The notes under the pieces are model-generated. The model searched no databases. It was not told the origin of the DNA and was given only the letters and a program-made list of their open reading frames with translations. Both the position numbers and the translations under genes were made by a program. Shown one piece after another: positions 22,344-34,489 of a DNA stretch of 64,000 nt (its first letter is position 1; each line of letters starts with the position of its first letter). This DNA is from Mycogone perniciosa (lineage: Eukaryota > Ascomycota > Sordariomycetes > Hypocreales > Hypocreaceae), in assembly GCA_025331125.1 (NCBI GenBank), contig JAOALB010000051.1, positions 62,001-126,000 on the forward strand, written 5' to 3'.

Positions 22344-23371
22344 TTATTCAACTTGACCATCAATCCCCGACTTGATACCCTCGAGCACAGCGCCCCATTG
22401 GCCGCTGGCCCTCTGGGTTCGAATTTCGGTGTACCGGTCGCATGCAATTTTGCGGATGAGTAGCGTGTCCTTTGCTTTCCTCAGGTTTCTTCCTTCACCT
22501 GTCGACAGGTATTCCTCAAACCACGCTTCTTCGGTCGCATCGAATGGCAAAAATACTAACTCATCAGCCTGATTCAATTTGCTGCTCTCGAGTGCTGCCG
22601 CAATCATTCGCCGGAAGAGCAGTTCACGGGTGTGCTCAGAATGTGTGCGAGAATAGAGAAGTGCTTCATTGGCGTTTGTCTTGGCCATGGCGCCAAAGAG
22701 AAGCTCCAAGGCGCTGGAAGACTTGAGAACAGGTTGGACGGCATAGAAGTAAGAGAGGGCCAAGCTGTAATCATTGTCTGACGCATGCTGGACGAGAGCG
22801 ATGATGATGTCGTCGGCGAAATCGGCGATTAGGGACGGATGGGCAATGTATTCTAGGGCTGTCTGTCGGGATGTTAGTCATTGATGCATTGCAGTCGTCA
22901 GGGAATAGTTGCGAACCGAAAAGTCCAGCCGGTCCATGTGCCACAATCCCTTCATGAATATCTGGTAGTTCTGTGGCATGCCTGAGATACTCGCAAAATT
23001 CTCTGAGACGGAGGACTGGCCATTGACTGTGTCGAAGTCGAGAAGCACGTAGTAGATCAAGGAAAGCTTGTGATGTGTGGACATGCTAGCTTCGCAAATC
23101 TGTTGATGAAGCTGTCGAACAGCATTGTCGTTTTTGGGAGGGTATAGCTTTCCTGTTCGACGTCAGTCAGAATGAGACGACACAGAGATTAAATTGCCAA
23201 GAGGAAATAAAACACACCTTTGGAGATTCCCAGGGCCCTCAACACACGATCAATGAAGAGCTGGCCTTCCAAGTCCTTCCGACGTGCCTCAATCTCATGG
23301 AGGATCTTGCGGTCGTATGGCATCTGCACCCCGGCAGGGAAAACTTGATGAAATTGAGAGTAGTCGAGCAT
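22344..23371 (-). CDS. ELYS-like nuclear pore protein (fungal Ely5-like)
   Basis: Member of the ELYS-domain family, associated with the nuclear pore. Minus-strand exons are 23371-23218, 23152-22917 and 22862-22344; introns of 65 and 54 nt are removed, giving 302 residues. The reading starts at MLDYSQFHQVFPAG. Splicing yields GISKGKLYPPKNDNAVRQLH, then WHMDRLDFS joined to TALEYIAHPSLIADFADDI. The ELYS-type helical block covers most of the protein (SALELLFGAMAKTNANEALLYSR, RELLFRRMIAAALE). No membrane span or signal. The second donor, GTTCGC, is weak, but the only nearby acceptor that keeps frame is CCGACAG. It is divergent from SMC4, 477 bp between starts. Confidence 0.8.
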
Positions 23372-23848
23372 GATGAAAATGTGAGGCAACGCCTAAAAAC
23401 GGGAATTGGAGGGAGGGGGAGAAGGGGGAAAAGGCAGATTTTCTGTTGCTTGTTCCAATCTTCAAGATCCCTAATAGCGTATCTTGAGGCTCAAGATGAC
23501 ATGGGCTAGCGTTTGTCGCGGTATCACGTGAGTTTAAGATCGGAAGGGGCCGTTATGGAGGGGCAGAAAGGGTACGTATCTTATTGTTTACAAACCACGC
23601 ATTTGGACATTTCCAAACAAAGCCATTGGCCGCGGGGTCTAACGGCTTCCACTCAGGCAGTCAATTTACAGATCTAGACAACAAAAGAGCGGACAACACA
23701 AACCGCTAACCAACCTCACAAGATCACCCATTCGGCCCTTTTCCTCCTGATTTTCAGGTCATTCAGGGGCATTTAGGACTCAAGGCCCTTGGTTTGGTTC
23801 CTGTCTCTCCTGGACTTGCAAGCGACCGTCCATGATATCAGCATCAAC
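23372..23848. promoter_or_regulatory. Divergent promoter region, ELYS/SMC4
   Basis: A 477-bp gap between outward-facing start codons of two nuclear-function genes. It should include both promoters. I see no named element with confidence and no gene. Confidence 0.5.
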
Positions 23849-26800
23849 ATGGCATCTTTACCAGTGCGAACATCGCGACGCGTCGCAACAAGGCGCACAG
23901 CAGTTATCGACTCCGGCGACGAAGACGAAATCTCCATGACATCGACAAAGTCAATTGATGAAAGCAAAGATGAATCCTCCCTAGAGCCCGCAAAGCCTGC
24001 TACGAGGCAGACCCGAAGTGGGCGCAGGACAACCTCGACTATGCCTGTGCCAGAAGCGGCGCCCGCATCCGCCTCAGCCCCTCGAACCCGCGGACGTCCC
24101 AAGAGGAATCCAGCTGCAGCTACGGGAGCTGATTCCAGCGAAGTGTTCGATCCAAACGAGACTGCTCAGACAGAAGCCAGGGCGCCGGCGGCGAAAGCCC
24201 GAGGGCGTCCGAAAAAGAATCCAACCCCAGCCGCTACGATCGAGCCTAAGATTGAGTCTAGCGAGGTGTTCGATGCGAATGAAACTACTCAACTAGAAGC
24301 TGAATCTTCGATGGTAAAGTCACCCACGCCGCGAACACGAAAGAGCACAGCGTCACGAAGCTCCATGGCCAGCGATGCCTCGGAATTGCTACCAGAGACG
24401 CCAAGGTCGCAATCCACAATCAAATCACCGCCCACACCTATGTCGAGGTCAACACCAAGGTCGCAATCTACGCCAAAGTCGCAGTCTACACCAAAACCGC
24501 AGGCCTCTTCGGGTGCACCTCAACCTCAAGCCTCTCCCCTCGCAGACATCACCACTACAAGCGTGAACTCCTCCAATATAGACAATACACAAGCCACAGT
24601 GAAACCCATAAAACCAATGGATACCGTCCTAGAGAAGCCAATGGAAATTGTCTTGAAATCACGCGCGATGGCAGTACCGGTTGTTGAAGACACAACCCCA
24701 AAGCCCCGCATTGTCATCACACATCTGATCCTTACGAATTTCAAAAGTTACGCAGGCAGACAAGAAGTCGGTCCGTTTCACGCCTCTTTCTCCTCTGTCG
24801 TTGGGCCGAACGGATCTGGAAAGTCCAATGTCATCGACTCTTTGCTTTTCGTGTTTGGCTTCAGAGCTAGCAAGATGCGCCAAGGCAAGATCTCTGCTTT
24901 AATCCACAATTCTGCCAAGTATCCCAACTTGGAGTTCTGCGAGGTCTCAGTACATTTTCAGGAGGTTTTGGATCAGGTACGCAAATAACAAGACCAACCG
25001 TGATAATATATACTAACTGTGTCCAGCCTGGAGGTGGTCCTGTGGTGATTCCAAACTCGGAGATCATCATTTCTCGCAAGGCTTTCCGCAACAACTCGAG
25101 CAAATATTACATCAACAACAAAGAATCAAATTTCACCACTGTCACAACCTTGCTCCGCAACCGCGGTGTAGATCTTGACCACAAGCGGTTCTTGATTCTC
25201 CAGGGTGAAGTCGAGTCAATTGCTCAGATGAAATCAAAGGCAGCCAACGAACACGAGGATGGACTCCTAGAGTATCTCGAAGACATTATCGGAACTTCCA
25301 AGTACAAGACTCCTATTGAGGAGTCTGCTACTGAAGTCGAAACCCTCAACGAGGTATGTGTGGAAAAGAGCGGTCGTGTCCAACATGTTGAGAAGGAGAA
25401 GAAAAGCCTCGAAGAAAAGAAGGACAAGGCACTTGCGTACATTCGGGACGAAAACGAGCTGGTCTTGAAACAGTCCGCGTTGTACCAGCTTTTCATTCAC
25501 GAATGCAATGACAACATTGCTGTTACGGAAGAAGCCATCAGTCAAATGCAGGCCCATCTTGACGCGGAACTGGAAAAGCATCAAGGTAGCCAACAACTCA
25601 TAAAGGACCTAGAGAAGCAGTACGCCCAAGGTAGCAAGGAGTTTGAAGCACAGGACAAACAAACCCAGGCTTTGGTGAAAGAGATGGCGAAATTCGAGCA
25701 AGAGCGTGTGAAGTTCGATGAGAAGAAAAAATTCTTGGAAGACAAAAGGAAGAAGCTTGAAAAAACAATTGAAAATGCTGAGAAGTCCTCTGCTGAAGCC
25801 GACGAGACCATCGAACAGTGCAGCGCAGACATCACGACCCGGGCCCAGGAGATTTCCACTCTGGAGGAACAGGCTAAAGATGAAGAGGCCGAGCTTGCCA
25901 AAATCCGCGACAGTCTCAAGGGGAAAACGCAGGTGTTCTCAGACCAGATTGCCGCCAAGCAGAAATCCCTTGAACCGTGGATGGAGAAGATCAACCAAAA
26001 ACAGTCCGCCATCGCTGTTGCTGAAAGCGAGATGAATATTCTGCAGGAAAAGGCCAATGCCAGCGCCGTGGCCCTCAAGGAGCTAGAGGCCAAGGTCTCT
26101 TCGATCGAGGAGAGTAGGGCGGCAAAGGTTCAAGAGCTTAAGGCATGCGAGTCCGAAAAGGTGGAACTGTTAAAGGAAGCGGAGAAGATGAACTCAGAGC
26201 TTCAAATCCTCTCACAGCAAGAGCCCAAGATAAGGTCAAAAATATCCAATGCACGTCAGAAAGCAGACGAAGCACGCTCCAGCCTGGCTAATTCTCAGAC
26301 GAGGGGTAATGTTTTGGCTGCACTCATGCGCATGAGAGAATCCGGTCGTATTGACGGTTTCCATGGTCGGCTTGGAAACCTCGGTACAATCGATCAAAAG
26401 TATGATGTAGCTGTTTCCACTGCCTGCGGTGCCCTGGATAACTTTGTCACCGAGACTGTCGAGGCCGGTCAGCAGTGTATCGAGTACTTGCGGAAGAACA
26501 ATCTGGGCCGTGGCAACTTCATCTGCTTAGACAAACTAAGACAGCGAGACCTCTCACCTATCCAGACACCAGAGAATGCCCCGCGGTTGTTCGATCTTGT
26601 CAAGGCCAAGGAGGACAAGTTCCGACCGGCCTTTTATCATGCTATGCAGGATACGCTGGTTGCCAACGACCTCGCTCAGGCTAACCGCATCGCCTATGGT
26701 GCCAAGAGATGGCGCGTCGTGACACTTGATGGAGAACTCATCGACAAGTCTGGTACTATGTCTGGTGGTGGCACAACGGTGAAAAGAGGGCTTATGTCAT

Positions 26801-28793
26801 CGAAGCTTGTCGCCGATGTCACAAAAGAGCACGTGTCTAAGCTAGAGGAGGACCGCGATGCATGGGAGACCAAGTTCCAGGAATTCCACGAATACCAGCG
26901 AGAATGCGACGGCCGATTGAGGGAGCTGAACCAGCAGATTCCTCACCTCGATACCAAGATGCAGAAGATTGGCCTAGAAATAGAGAGCGCCACACGCAAC
27001 TTGGCCGATGTTCAGCGCCGTATTCAGGAAGTAAGCAAGGAGTATCAACCCTCTACTTCGGATTCCAAGCGAATCACGACTTTGCAAAAGGAAGTGGCCA
27101 AGCTTGCCGAGGAGGTTGATAGGCTCCACGGCGAGACGGCTAGTGTGGAAGAGGAGATCAAGGCTTTACAGGATAAGATCATGGAAATTGGTGGAGAGAG
27201 GTTACGGGCTCAACGTGCCAAGGTCGACGCCATTAAAGAGGAGATTGCTTCACACAACGAAGAGGTTTCTAATTCTGAGGTCCAGAAAGTCAAGGCTGAG
27301 AAGCAAAAGATCAAAGTGGAAAAGGACCATGCAAAGGCCACCAAGGAGCGGGATTCTACCATCCAGGATCTCGAGAACCTCGAAGATGACATCAACAATC
27401 AAGGCAAAAAAGCAGACGAACTCAAAGCATGTGTCGAGGAAGCCGAAGAGGGTTTGTCTGCCAAGAAGTTGGAGTTGAAGGCCCTGAAAACCGAGCTAGA
27501 CGAGAAGACATCAGAACTGAATGAGACTCGGGCAGTGGAGATTGAGATGCGAAACAAGCTGGAGGAAAACCATAAGGTACTTACTGAGAATCAGAAGCGG
27601 TTCCGATACTGGGACGACAAGCTATCCAAGCTGGTTCTTCAAGATATAGACGACCTTATCGGCAATTCAGCCCCCAAGCCTTCTGAGCGAGAGAAGCGGG
27701 AGGCATCACCAGATAATGACGACATTGAGATGACGGACGCCCCCACAGAGGACACCGAGATGACAGATGTCATTTCGGAGCAGTCCGAAGAAGAAACCGA
27801 GCAAGAGCAGAGTCGACAGCAGAATGAACTCCCCAGATACACGCCGGACGAGCTCGCCGACATGAACAAGGAGACTCTTAAAGGCGAGATTGCTGTGTTG
27901 GAGGAAAAGACACAGAATGTCAATGTGGATCTTGGGGTGCTGGCCGAATATCGTCGTCGAGTAGAGGAGCATGCCTCTCGCTCATCTGACCTTCAATCAG
28001 CTATCGCCCAGCGTGACTCAGCCAAGAAGCGGTGCGACGACCTGCGTCGTCTACGGCTTGAGGGGTTCATGGAGGGCTTCAGTGCCATCTCACTGCGTCT
28101 CAAAGAAATGTATCAAATGATCACCATGGGCGGCAACGCGGAGCTAGAGCTGGTGGATAGCTTGGATCCATTCAGTGAGGGCATTTTGTTCAGCGTGATG
28201 CCGCCCAAGAAGAGTTGGAAGAACATTGGCAATCTGTCTGGTGGTGAAAAGACTCTAAGCAGTCTGGCTCTGGTATTTGCGTTGCATCACTATAAGCCAA
28301 CGCCATTGTATGTCATGGACGAGATTGATGCTGCCTTGGATTTCCGAAACGTGAGTACAGTTTCCTTCCCACCCCCTATGTCGCTCTCAACTCAAATCAC
28401 TCATAACTGCCCATGATGTACATAATGCACATTGTCGGCTATTAACAAACCGACGACTCTGTGCCTCCTTCCCACGAGGACTTGCTCTCGCTTCGTTGAC
28501 GACTGTAGTGAAAATCGAAGGAGGTATTGCTTGCTAATATTTTTATCCAGGTCTCGATCGTGGCAAACTACATCAAGGAGCGCACCAAGAACGCCCAGTT
28601 CATCGTCATTTCGCTACGAAACAACATGTTTGAGCTTGCATCGCGCCTCGTCGGCGTGTACAAGGTCAACCATATGACAAAGAGTGTGACGATCGAGAAC
28701 AAGGACTTTATTGAGAGGCCGGAAGCGGCGCAGCAGCAACAACAACCTCGGCCGTATGGGCCTGGGAACACCACGACGTTAGCCATCAGGTAA
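23849..28793 (+). CDS. Condensin subunit SMC4
   Basis: Condensin core ATPase that compacts chromosomes. Exons are 23849-24976, 25027-28350 and 28551-28793, with introns of 50 and 200 nt, giving 1564 residues. Start: the first in-frame ATG, MASLPVRTSRR. Residues 1-290 are a low-complexity, Pro/Ser/Lys-rich tail with repeats of ARGRPKKNP and of TPKSQST. The head has Walker A GPNGSGKSN near 320, then the arm ending NEVCVEKSGRVQHVEKEK, a hinge around 816-960 (GRIDGFHGRLGNLG to SGGGTTVKRG), a second coiled coil, the ABC signature LSGGEKTL near 1443 and Walker B LYVMDEIDAALDF near 1471. The last intron lies just after the D-loop residues DFRN, and the third exon continues VSIVANYIKERTKNAQFIVI. An acidic insert (DIEMTDAPTEDTEMTD) lies in the C-terminal coil. 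The fit to SMC4 over SMC2 is based on the long N-tail and the NEVCxEK arm. Confidence 0.95.
28351..28550 (+). other. Long last intron of SMC4
   Basis: A 200-nt intron (donor GTGAGT, acceptor ATCCAG, branch GCTAAT near 28533), about three times the usual length here. No structured element or alternative exon was clear in it. Its position, next to the D-loop, is inside the ATPase head. Confidence 0.8.
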
Positions 28794-29946
28794 CTGTGAT
28801 TGGCTGGCTATTAAATATTGGATCGGGGCTATGTGTGTATTCGGCGATTGGTGCGGGCCATGGCGGTGATTTCACGTGTTCAACGATTCTTACGCGGGAC
28901 GGTACGGAGATTATGTATGAAGATTCATGGGTGATATGGAACGATCACGGCAGACGGTGGTATTGTTTAATGAACTTTAACGACCGGATCTAGTCAAAAT
29001 CTACAGCACGAGCGTGCTTGCTTTTCACCATTACTTATGGCTACCTTATGTTCACATCCCCATACCAGACAAAGCAAGGGGAAGAAGTCCACGGCCGCAG
29101 AGTCAGGGCAAGCATTCCAAGAAGCGAGGCTACTCGCCTCCAGCACTGACCCTGTGTCCCAGTCTCGCGGGCGTTTCTCCTTATTCAACCCCAGATTGGT
29201 CAATGCAATAATGTCTTGCTCTGTGGCCTTTTGGAAGCGTCCACATGTCCCACGCGCCGCCATTTTTGCAAGGCGTAGTGCTAGATCGTCAGACATCAGG
29301 GGATGTGGGCAGCTTTCATGTTGCGCAGAGATTGTGTGACGGACAATGGGCCGTTATGTTTGTCGCGAAGATGTGGCTAAAGTCCTTCATGTGTCCAGTC
29401 TTGAGAAGGAGATCGCAGGCTGCGACACGTTTCGAAGCTAAGGGGCGGGGAGGTTAGGTTGCACATGCAAGGCTTAGATACTGGTTTTCTATCATGAATG
29501 CTAGCTGAAGAGAGTCTTTTCAGCTTGAGTGTTTCGAGAATGGTGATTGTAGCAGCACGGAGGGCATGGAATTTCGCCGAGACAGAGCAAGTACGTCTTT
29601 CTTCAGTTCTCAACCATCTCAGACAAACTCTGTTGGCCTTCAGCCTACGGCATTATTCCCAGAACTAGACTCTATGTGAAGTCAAGAAGCCTCGCCTGTA
29701 TTCGGCTCCAGTCACTCGGCCTTGAGTTCCCGGTACACCATGTCTCATACTCTTCCATGCGAGGTTGCGCGGCATGTCGTCGAGTTCTCTTTGTGGAGTC
29801 TAGATGCCGGCCCTTAATGACATTCTATCAGAGTATATTAATTGAGAGGTGGTTGCATGAAGAGTTCAAATATCGTTCCTAGCCCCTGATAACACAGCCT
29901 TACCATCTCTATCAGCAACACATTTGTTCCCTCTATCATCTTCATC
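28794..29946. other. Intergenic, no gene seen
   Basis: A 1.15-kb gap after SMC4. Frames of 65-100 residues on both strands lack family features. The last 100 bases should be the promoter and leader of the secreted Ser/Thr-rich protein. Confidence 0.5.
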
Positions 29947-32658
29947 ATGTTGTTTCTTCTTCTCACTCAGTTTGCCCTTTGCTGCGTATACGCCCTTCCT
30001 GCCTCTCTAAACTCACTTTCGTGTACTCACGATGATCTTTATACCTCCCTCTCTAAAGATGGCCGGGACTTTTGTTCAAGCATGGTGAAAACACACTGCG
30101 AAGGATTGTCGACTCCTACACAGTTCACTTCCTATCCTGCAACACAGTTGTCTTCATACGTAAGTAGCACTCTCTCGTTGGCCGCACACGTTTCTTGGAA
30201 CGATCAAACCAGCATAATATAGTGTGAGTGCGTCTTGACCAGCTGCACTGGGGCCTCTCCGACAGCGTCCCGGACGGAAACCGGTCGACATGCAACATCT
30301 GCTTCAAGTGATGGGTCTAATACATCACTTCCAACAACATCTACTCGCATAACCAAGTCGTCGGGTCATACTGATAATGGATCAGGGGAGCCCACGACTA
30401 CGAATATAGAGAGCGGTGGCTCAAGTTCTACCACCGACAAAGGATCGGCCACAACCAAAACATCTTCTGGGACTTTCACTGATCATACAACTGGCAGCTC
30501 TAGCAGCCCAGAGTCTACAGAAATCACAGGTTCTGATACAGGTTCTGTGACGGGTAAAGTCACGCCAACTTCAAGGGGCTCTTTCAAGGAAACCACTACT
30601 TCCGGATGGTCAGATTCCACCTCCGATAGAGGCATATCGACTGAAAGTGGCGTGGTCACTTCCAGTACTCAGCGTATAGATGCTACTTCGACTACTTCGG
30701 CCCAGTCAAGCAAGTCCACAAGTGAAGATCCCAGCTCTACTGCTAGTACTTCGGGTGGTGGCAGCACGTCACCAACCGGTGATAGCAGAGAAACATCTAC
30801 CAACGATCCTACTCAGTCATTGAACGATGGCTCTATCAGTCAAACTTCACAAACCTCAGGCGTGAGATCATGGACCTCGGGCCCGGCACCGTCGGGACTA
30901 AACACAACGTCAAAGAGCATCACAGATCCCGTATCCGGCGTTCCGAGAAATACCGACTCTACAACTCAAACGTTCACTTCTGGAAACATTTCAACTTCTG
31001 CTGGTTGGAACCTGTCGACAACGGTGTCTTCATGGGCAACAGGAACCCGAGGCTCTGCTACAGTGACTTCCCTGAGTCTCACCTCTTCTCTGTGGTCACT
31101 TTCTAGTTCCATGAGCACTACAGGTAGTCCAGGGACTTGGAATGTCACAACAGTCACCACACCAACTTCACCTCCCTTCCTCACGCCCCCCGGTTTTAAT
31201 ACTAGTACTATCAGTCGTATTGAAAACGCAACGCAAACAAGTCCTCCTACGTTGCCTGCGGCCAACTTCACCCAAGTAACTCGCACTGGTGCCATCTCCA
31301 AACCAACATGCTATCAGATGCCTCAACCTCAGGGAGGTTCAACTCGACGAGCACTGCTGCATAATACAAACATACGAGAGCAAAACGCCACTATCCCCTT
31401 CCCGTACATCGAGTCGGTGGACTTTGAGACAGATGGAATTGATCCGCTCTACTTTACTGTTCGGGATGCTGCCCAGGGTTCGCACAACGTTGACATTTCC
31501 AACACGAGTTACATCGCAATTGTGGATTCCCTTCACAACGCCATGATTCTCGACGCGGAAGGCATTCACTTCTCCACAAAGGACTGCAAATATGATGTGT
31601 CCATCACAATCGATTCCATGTATCAGCAACTAGCCAAGCTCTCGGGTCAAGTGTGTGCCGCCGGTGACCGGAGGAAGCGAATGAACGACATGGATTTCAG
31701 ACAGCCACTGTATCTTCAGGATCAGTGCAACAATCCAATCAAACGGACTGTTCGCAAGTACCCCGATCTCAAAGTCGGGAATACGGATTGCAACGATATT
31801 GAAGCTGACGAGTCCACCGGCCGGTGGTTGTTCGACTGTACATTCCCAGGCGCAGATTCCGGCACCATGAGGTGTCAGTGGAAGGTCAGAAACGATATCG
31901 AGAAATTCCTATTCACCGAGCCATTTGGCAGTGCTTGTCCTGACTTATCAACCGTCATCACGACTCTAGAAGCAAACGGCCAGGACTTCATCAACCCGGA
32001 ATCGCTCCGAACTGAGTTGTACAACCAAGGCCTCGACGAGACTCAGAAGTCCGAGGCAGACCTCACAGTCATCTATTACGAACAGCTGTGGGAGATCCTC
32101 AAGCAGGCCTTCTCCAAGCTGCGCACCCAGCCTGCTGGCCGGATCAGCGCAATCGAGGAATATATCGGCGTTTACAATCAGTACCGCAACTTCAGGGACG
32201 ACATTTGCGAGGACCTCCACGCCGGTGACATGCCCCTAAAGATGAGCCTCCACGCAGGTGTCACGCACATCAATGCCATTGCCACGCTCAACTGGGCGCC
32301 AGCCAACCCCAAGCCCTTCAACGTTACCATCCAGGATCCGTCCAAGATGGCCTGCTGTCCTTACGGCAGCGTGGCCAAGACGGACGATGCTACTGGCATA
32401 TGTGCGTACCCTTTCAGTTCCCGTATTGGCAATACGGGGTGTATCTGTGGCAAAACAATTTCAGGGGGCTCAGTTGCGTTCAAGATCACGGAGTGTGACA
32501 ACTTCGTCAGTGAGTGTGAGGTTGATGGCGATTGCGCAAGTGCTGGACATCCAAGCTATGTCTGTCTGACTGGGAGTTGCTGTGGACATGGCGTATGTGT
32601 TGATCCGTACGAGTGTGCACAAAACGGAACAATGTTGGTGAACACGAAGCTCTTTTAA
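29947..32658 (+). CDS. Secreted Ser/Thr-rich (mucin-like) protein with Cys-rich C-terminus
   Basis: Predicted secreted or wall-associated glycoprotein; I do not recognise a named family. Exons are 29947-30159 and 30223-32658 with a 63-nt intron (donor GTAAGT, acceptor ATATAG), giving 882 residues. A signal peptide (MLFLLLTQFALCCVYA) starts it, followed by a small Cys-containing N-terminal domain. About residues 90-430 are dominated by Ser, Thr and Gly, suited to heavy O-glycosylation. From about 445 to 790 is an ordered domain (PFPYIESVDFETDG, CQWKVRNDIEKFLF, AFSKLRTQPAGRISAIEEY). The tail has about a dozen Cys (CEVDGDCASAGHPSYVC, SCCGHGVCVDPYEC), resembling a small disulfide-knot module. There is no C-terminal hydrophobic GPI signal. 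It ends KLF. No paralogue is nearby. Confidence 0.8.
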
Positions 32659-33241
32659 AAAGGCCGTGATGGTGTAGGGTAAACATGAGCTGTCGACCCA
32701 GCATACTACAAACGACAGATGTGTCGATGGATAGAAGCCTCTTTTTGTTTTGTTTTATTGAAGATTGTGTATTTTTATTTGGTATCAGAAGTGTTCATCT
32801 CAAACTATGTTAATGGATTTGTTGTGGTGGTTAGTTGTTTGTGTTAGACTGTTAGTTGACGCATTTAGGTCAAAGTCGTGATGTTTCTTCCTAGGCAATA
32901 AGAGGTCGGGGTTTGGTGCATTATCGATTCAAATTCATTAGACCGTCCATAACTGTGACCTATGAGTGGCAAGATGATAAAATTGATGCAAAAAAGTAAT
33001 CATACTTCGTGACACCCACCTCGTCTCATTCCGAAGCCACGGAAGCAGCAAGATTTCACAAGTCAATGCCATAGTCACATGGTGAGGTCAGGATAACCGA
33101 GTTGATCATGAACAGCAAGAAAAAAGTCCGATTCATTTGGATTCCCCGGGATTCATTGTCCCAGATGCTCATCTAACCCGTGTTTACATGCAGACGTGAA
33201 ACGTAACCAGACTCCATCCCACCAGACACCATTATGCCCAT
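32659..33241. other. Convergent 3' intergenic region
   Basis: AT-rich gap between the secreted-protein and RPS26 genes, both ending here. I see no gene. Confidence 0.6.
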
Positions 33242-33914
33242 TTAAGCCTTGGGGGCGGTAGGGGTGATCTTCTTGCCATCCTTGTTGTAGCGAACGCGAG
33301 GAGGAGGGGCACGGTTACGGCGACCCACACGCGATCGGACACTGTGAAACTCTGTCAGCTCTTCTGATCGGACGTACCTGGGGGGAAAGGGGGAGAATGT
33401 TCGAGAGGCAGGACTATGCCCGCAGTACAACCAAGGCTCATCTGAAGCACATACGCCATGATGGCGCAGTTGTAACACTCCCAAGGGAGGCAACGTACCG
33501 GACAATCTTGCCGTGAATGGCACAAGAGACGCAGTACTGCAGCTTCAGGTACATCTTGGGTACGGTGTACTCCGCGAAGACGGAGGCATCCGAGATGTCA
33601 CCTACGACGAACTAGTTAGCATCATGTATTTCTCGGCTTCGGAGGGAGAGGTGGACGCACGAATAGCAGCGGACTCGACCATGTTGCGGATGGTGAAGCG
33701 CTTGATGGCCTTGTCCTTGGGCGTGCATCGCGAGCAGTTGCTGCATCGGATGGGCTTGACGTGGCCGCGGCCCTTCTTGTTGCGGCCGCTACAAGTCGTT
33801 TGTTAGCATCTATGCTGAAGCATCATCGTCGTCGCCCAATTGCTGGCAGCCAGAGGGGGGTATAGACGATGCAAAGCAGAGGGTATCGTACTTGTTCTTT
33901 CTCTTCTTGACCAT
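33242..33914 (-). CDS. 40S ribosomal protein S26 (eS26)
   Basis: Small-subunit protein at the mRNA exit channel. Four minus-strand exons: 33914-33892, 33788-33661, 33601-33499, 33341-33242, with introns of 103, 59 and 157 nt. The protein is 117 residues. It begins MVKKRKNN, continues GRNKKGRGHVKPIRCSNCSRC, IRNMVESAAIRDISDASVFA, YCVSCAIHGKIVR and VRSRVGRRNRAPPPRVRYN. The zinc-binding CxxC pairs (CSNC and CVSC) are intact. All joints reproduce the highly conserved eS26 sequence, which fixes the introns. The third intron holds a second acceptor 36 nt upstream that would keep frame. Divergent from the ubiquitin-RPS31 gene. Confidence 0.95.
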
Positions 33915-34489
33915 TTTGACGGTGTCTGGAATGAACTGTTAATCCTCACACTCGGAGAAAAGAAGAGGAAAGGAAAGGAAAGGGAGCTCGGCCAACGCAC
34001 TGGAATTGGTGTCTTGTCAAAAATATTGATAGGGTTTGCAGGTTCGCGCCAACCAGTCGTTCACAAAGAGTGCTCGGCTTAGCTCCACCACACAACCCCA
34101 CGAATTTGGCGAGGCCAAAAGGGCACAGCTCCGCGAAAACCCTAGGTCATGTGACCCCACCCTGCCCCGAACCCTCTCCGCTAGTGAATTTTCTGAGCGC
34201 GCGCCACACCACGAAAAGGTACTCGTCTCTCATCAACCGCAACATCTGAAGATTGCTTAGGAAGGCAATAATTTTATTGTCGAGGTATGTCTGAAAGATG
34301 CTGCTTGTTCCCTGTCCCTTCATGAGGGAGACGTCGACGATGCCTCCCTCATGAAAATCATTACACACTGCTATACCTGTCTTTCCCTCTTGTCGTCGCA
34401 AACTGCATTTTTTTGCGGTCCGACATCTTCACGCATTCGTTCCGTCATGGCCTGATGAGCAGGAAGTCTAACCTCCCCAGCTAGGCAAG
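33915..34489. promoter_or_regulatory. Shared divergent ribosomal-protein promoter with telobox-like site
   Basis: A 575-bp gap between two ribosomal-protein start codons that face apart. It contains a telobox-like AAACCCTA at 34137-34144, immediately followed by GGTCATGTGACC at about 34145-34156. Teloboxes and nearby dyads are known in ribosomal-protein promoters of several eukaryotes; use in this fungus is inferred from position only. Confidence 0.5.

Noticed and set aside
28994..29296. 100-residue minus-strand frame after SMC4
   Set aside because: No family features, start context or codon bias; chance frame in an intergenic region.
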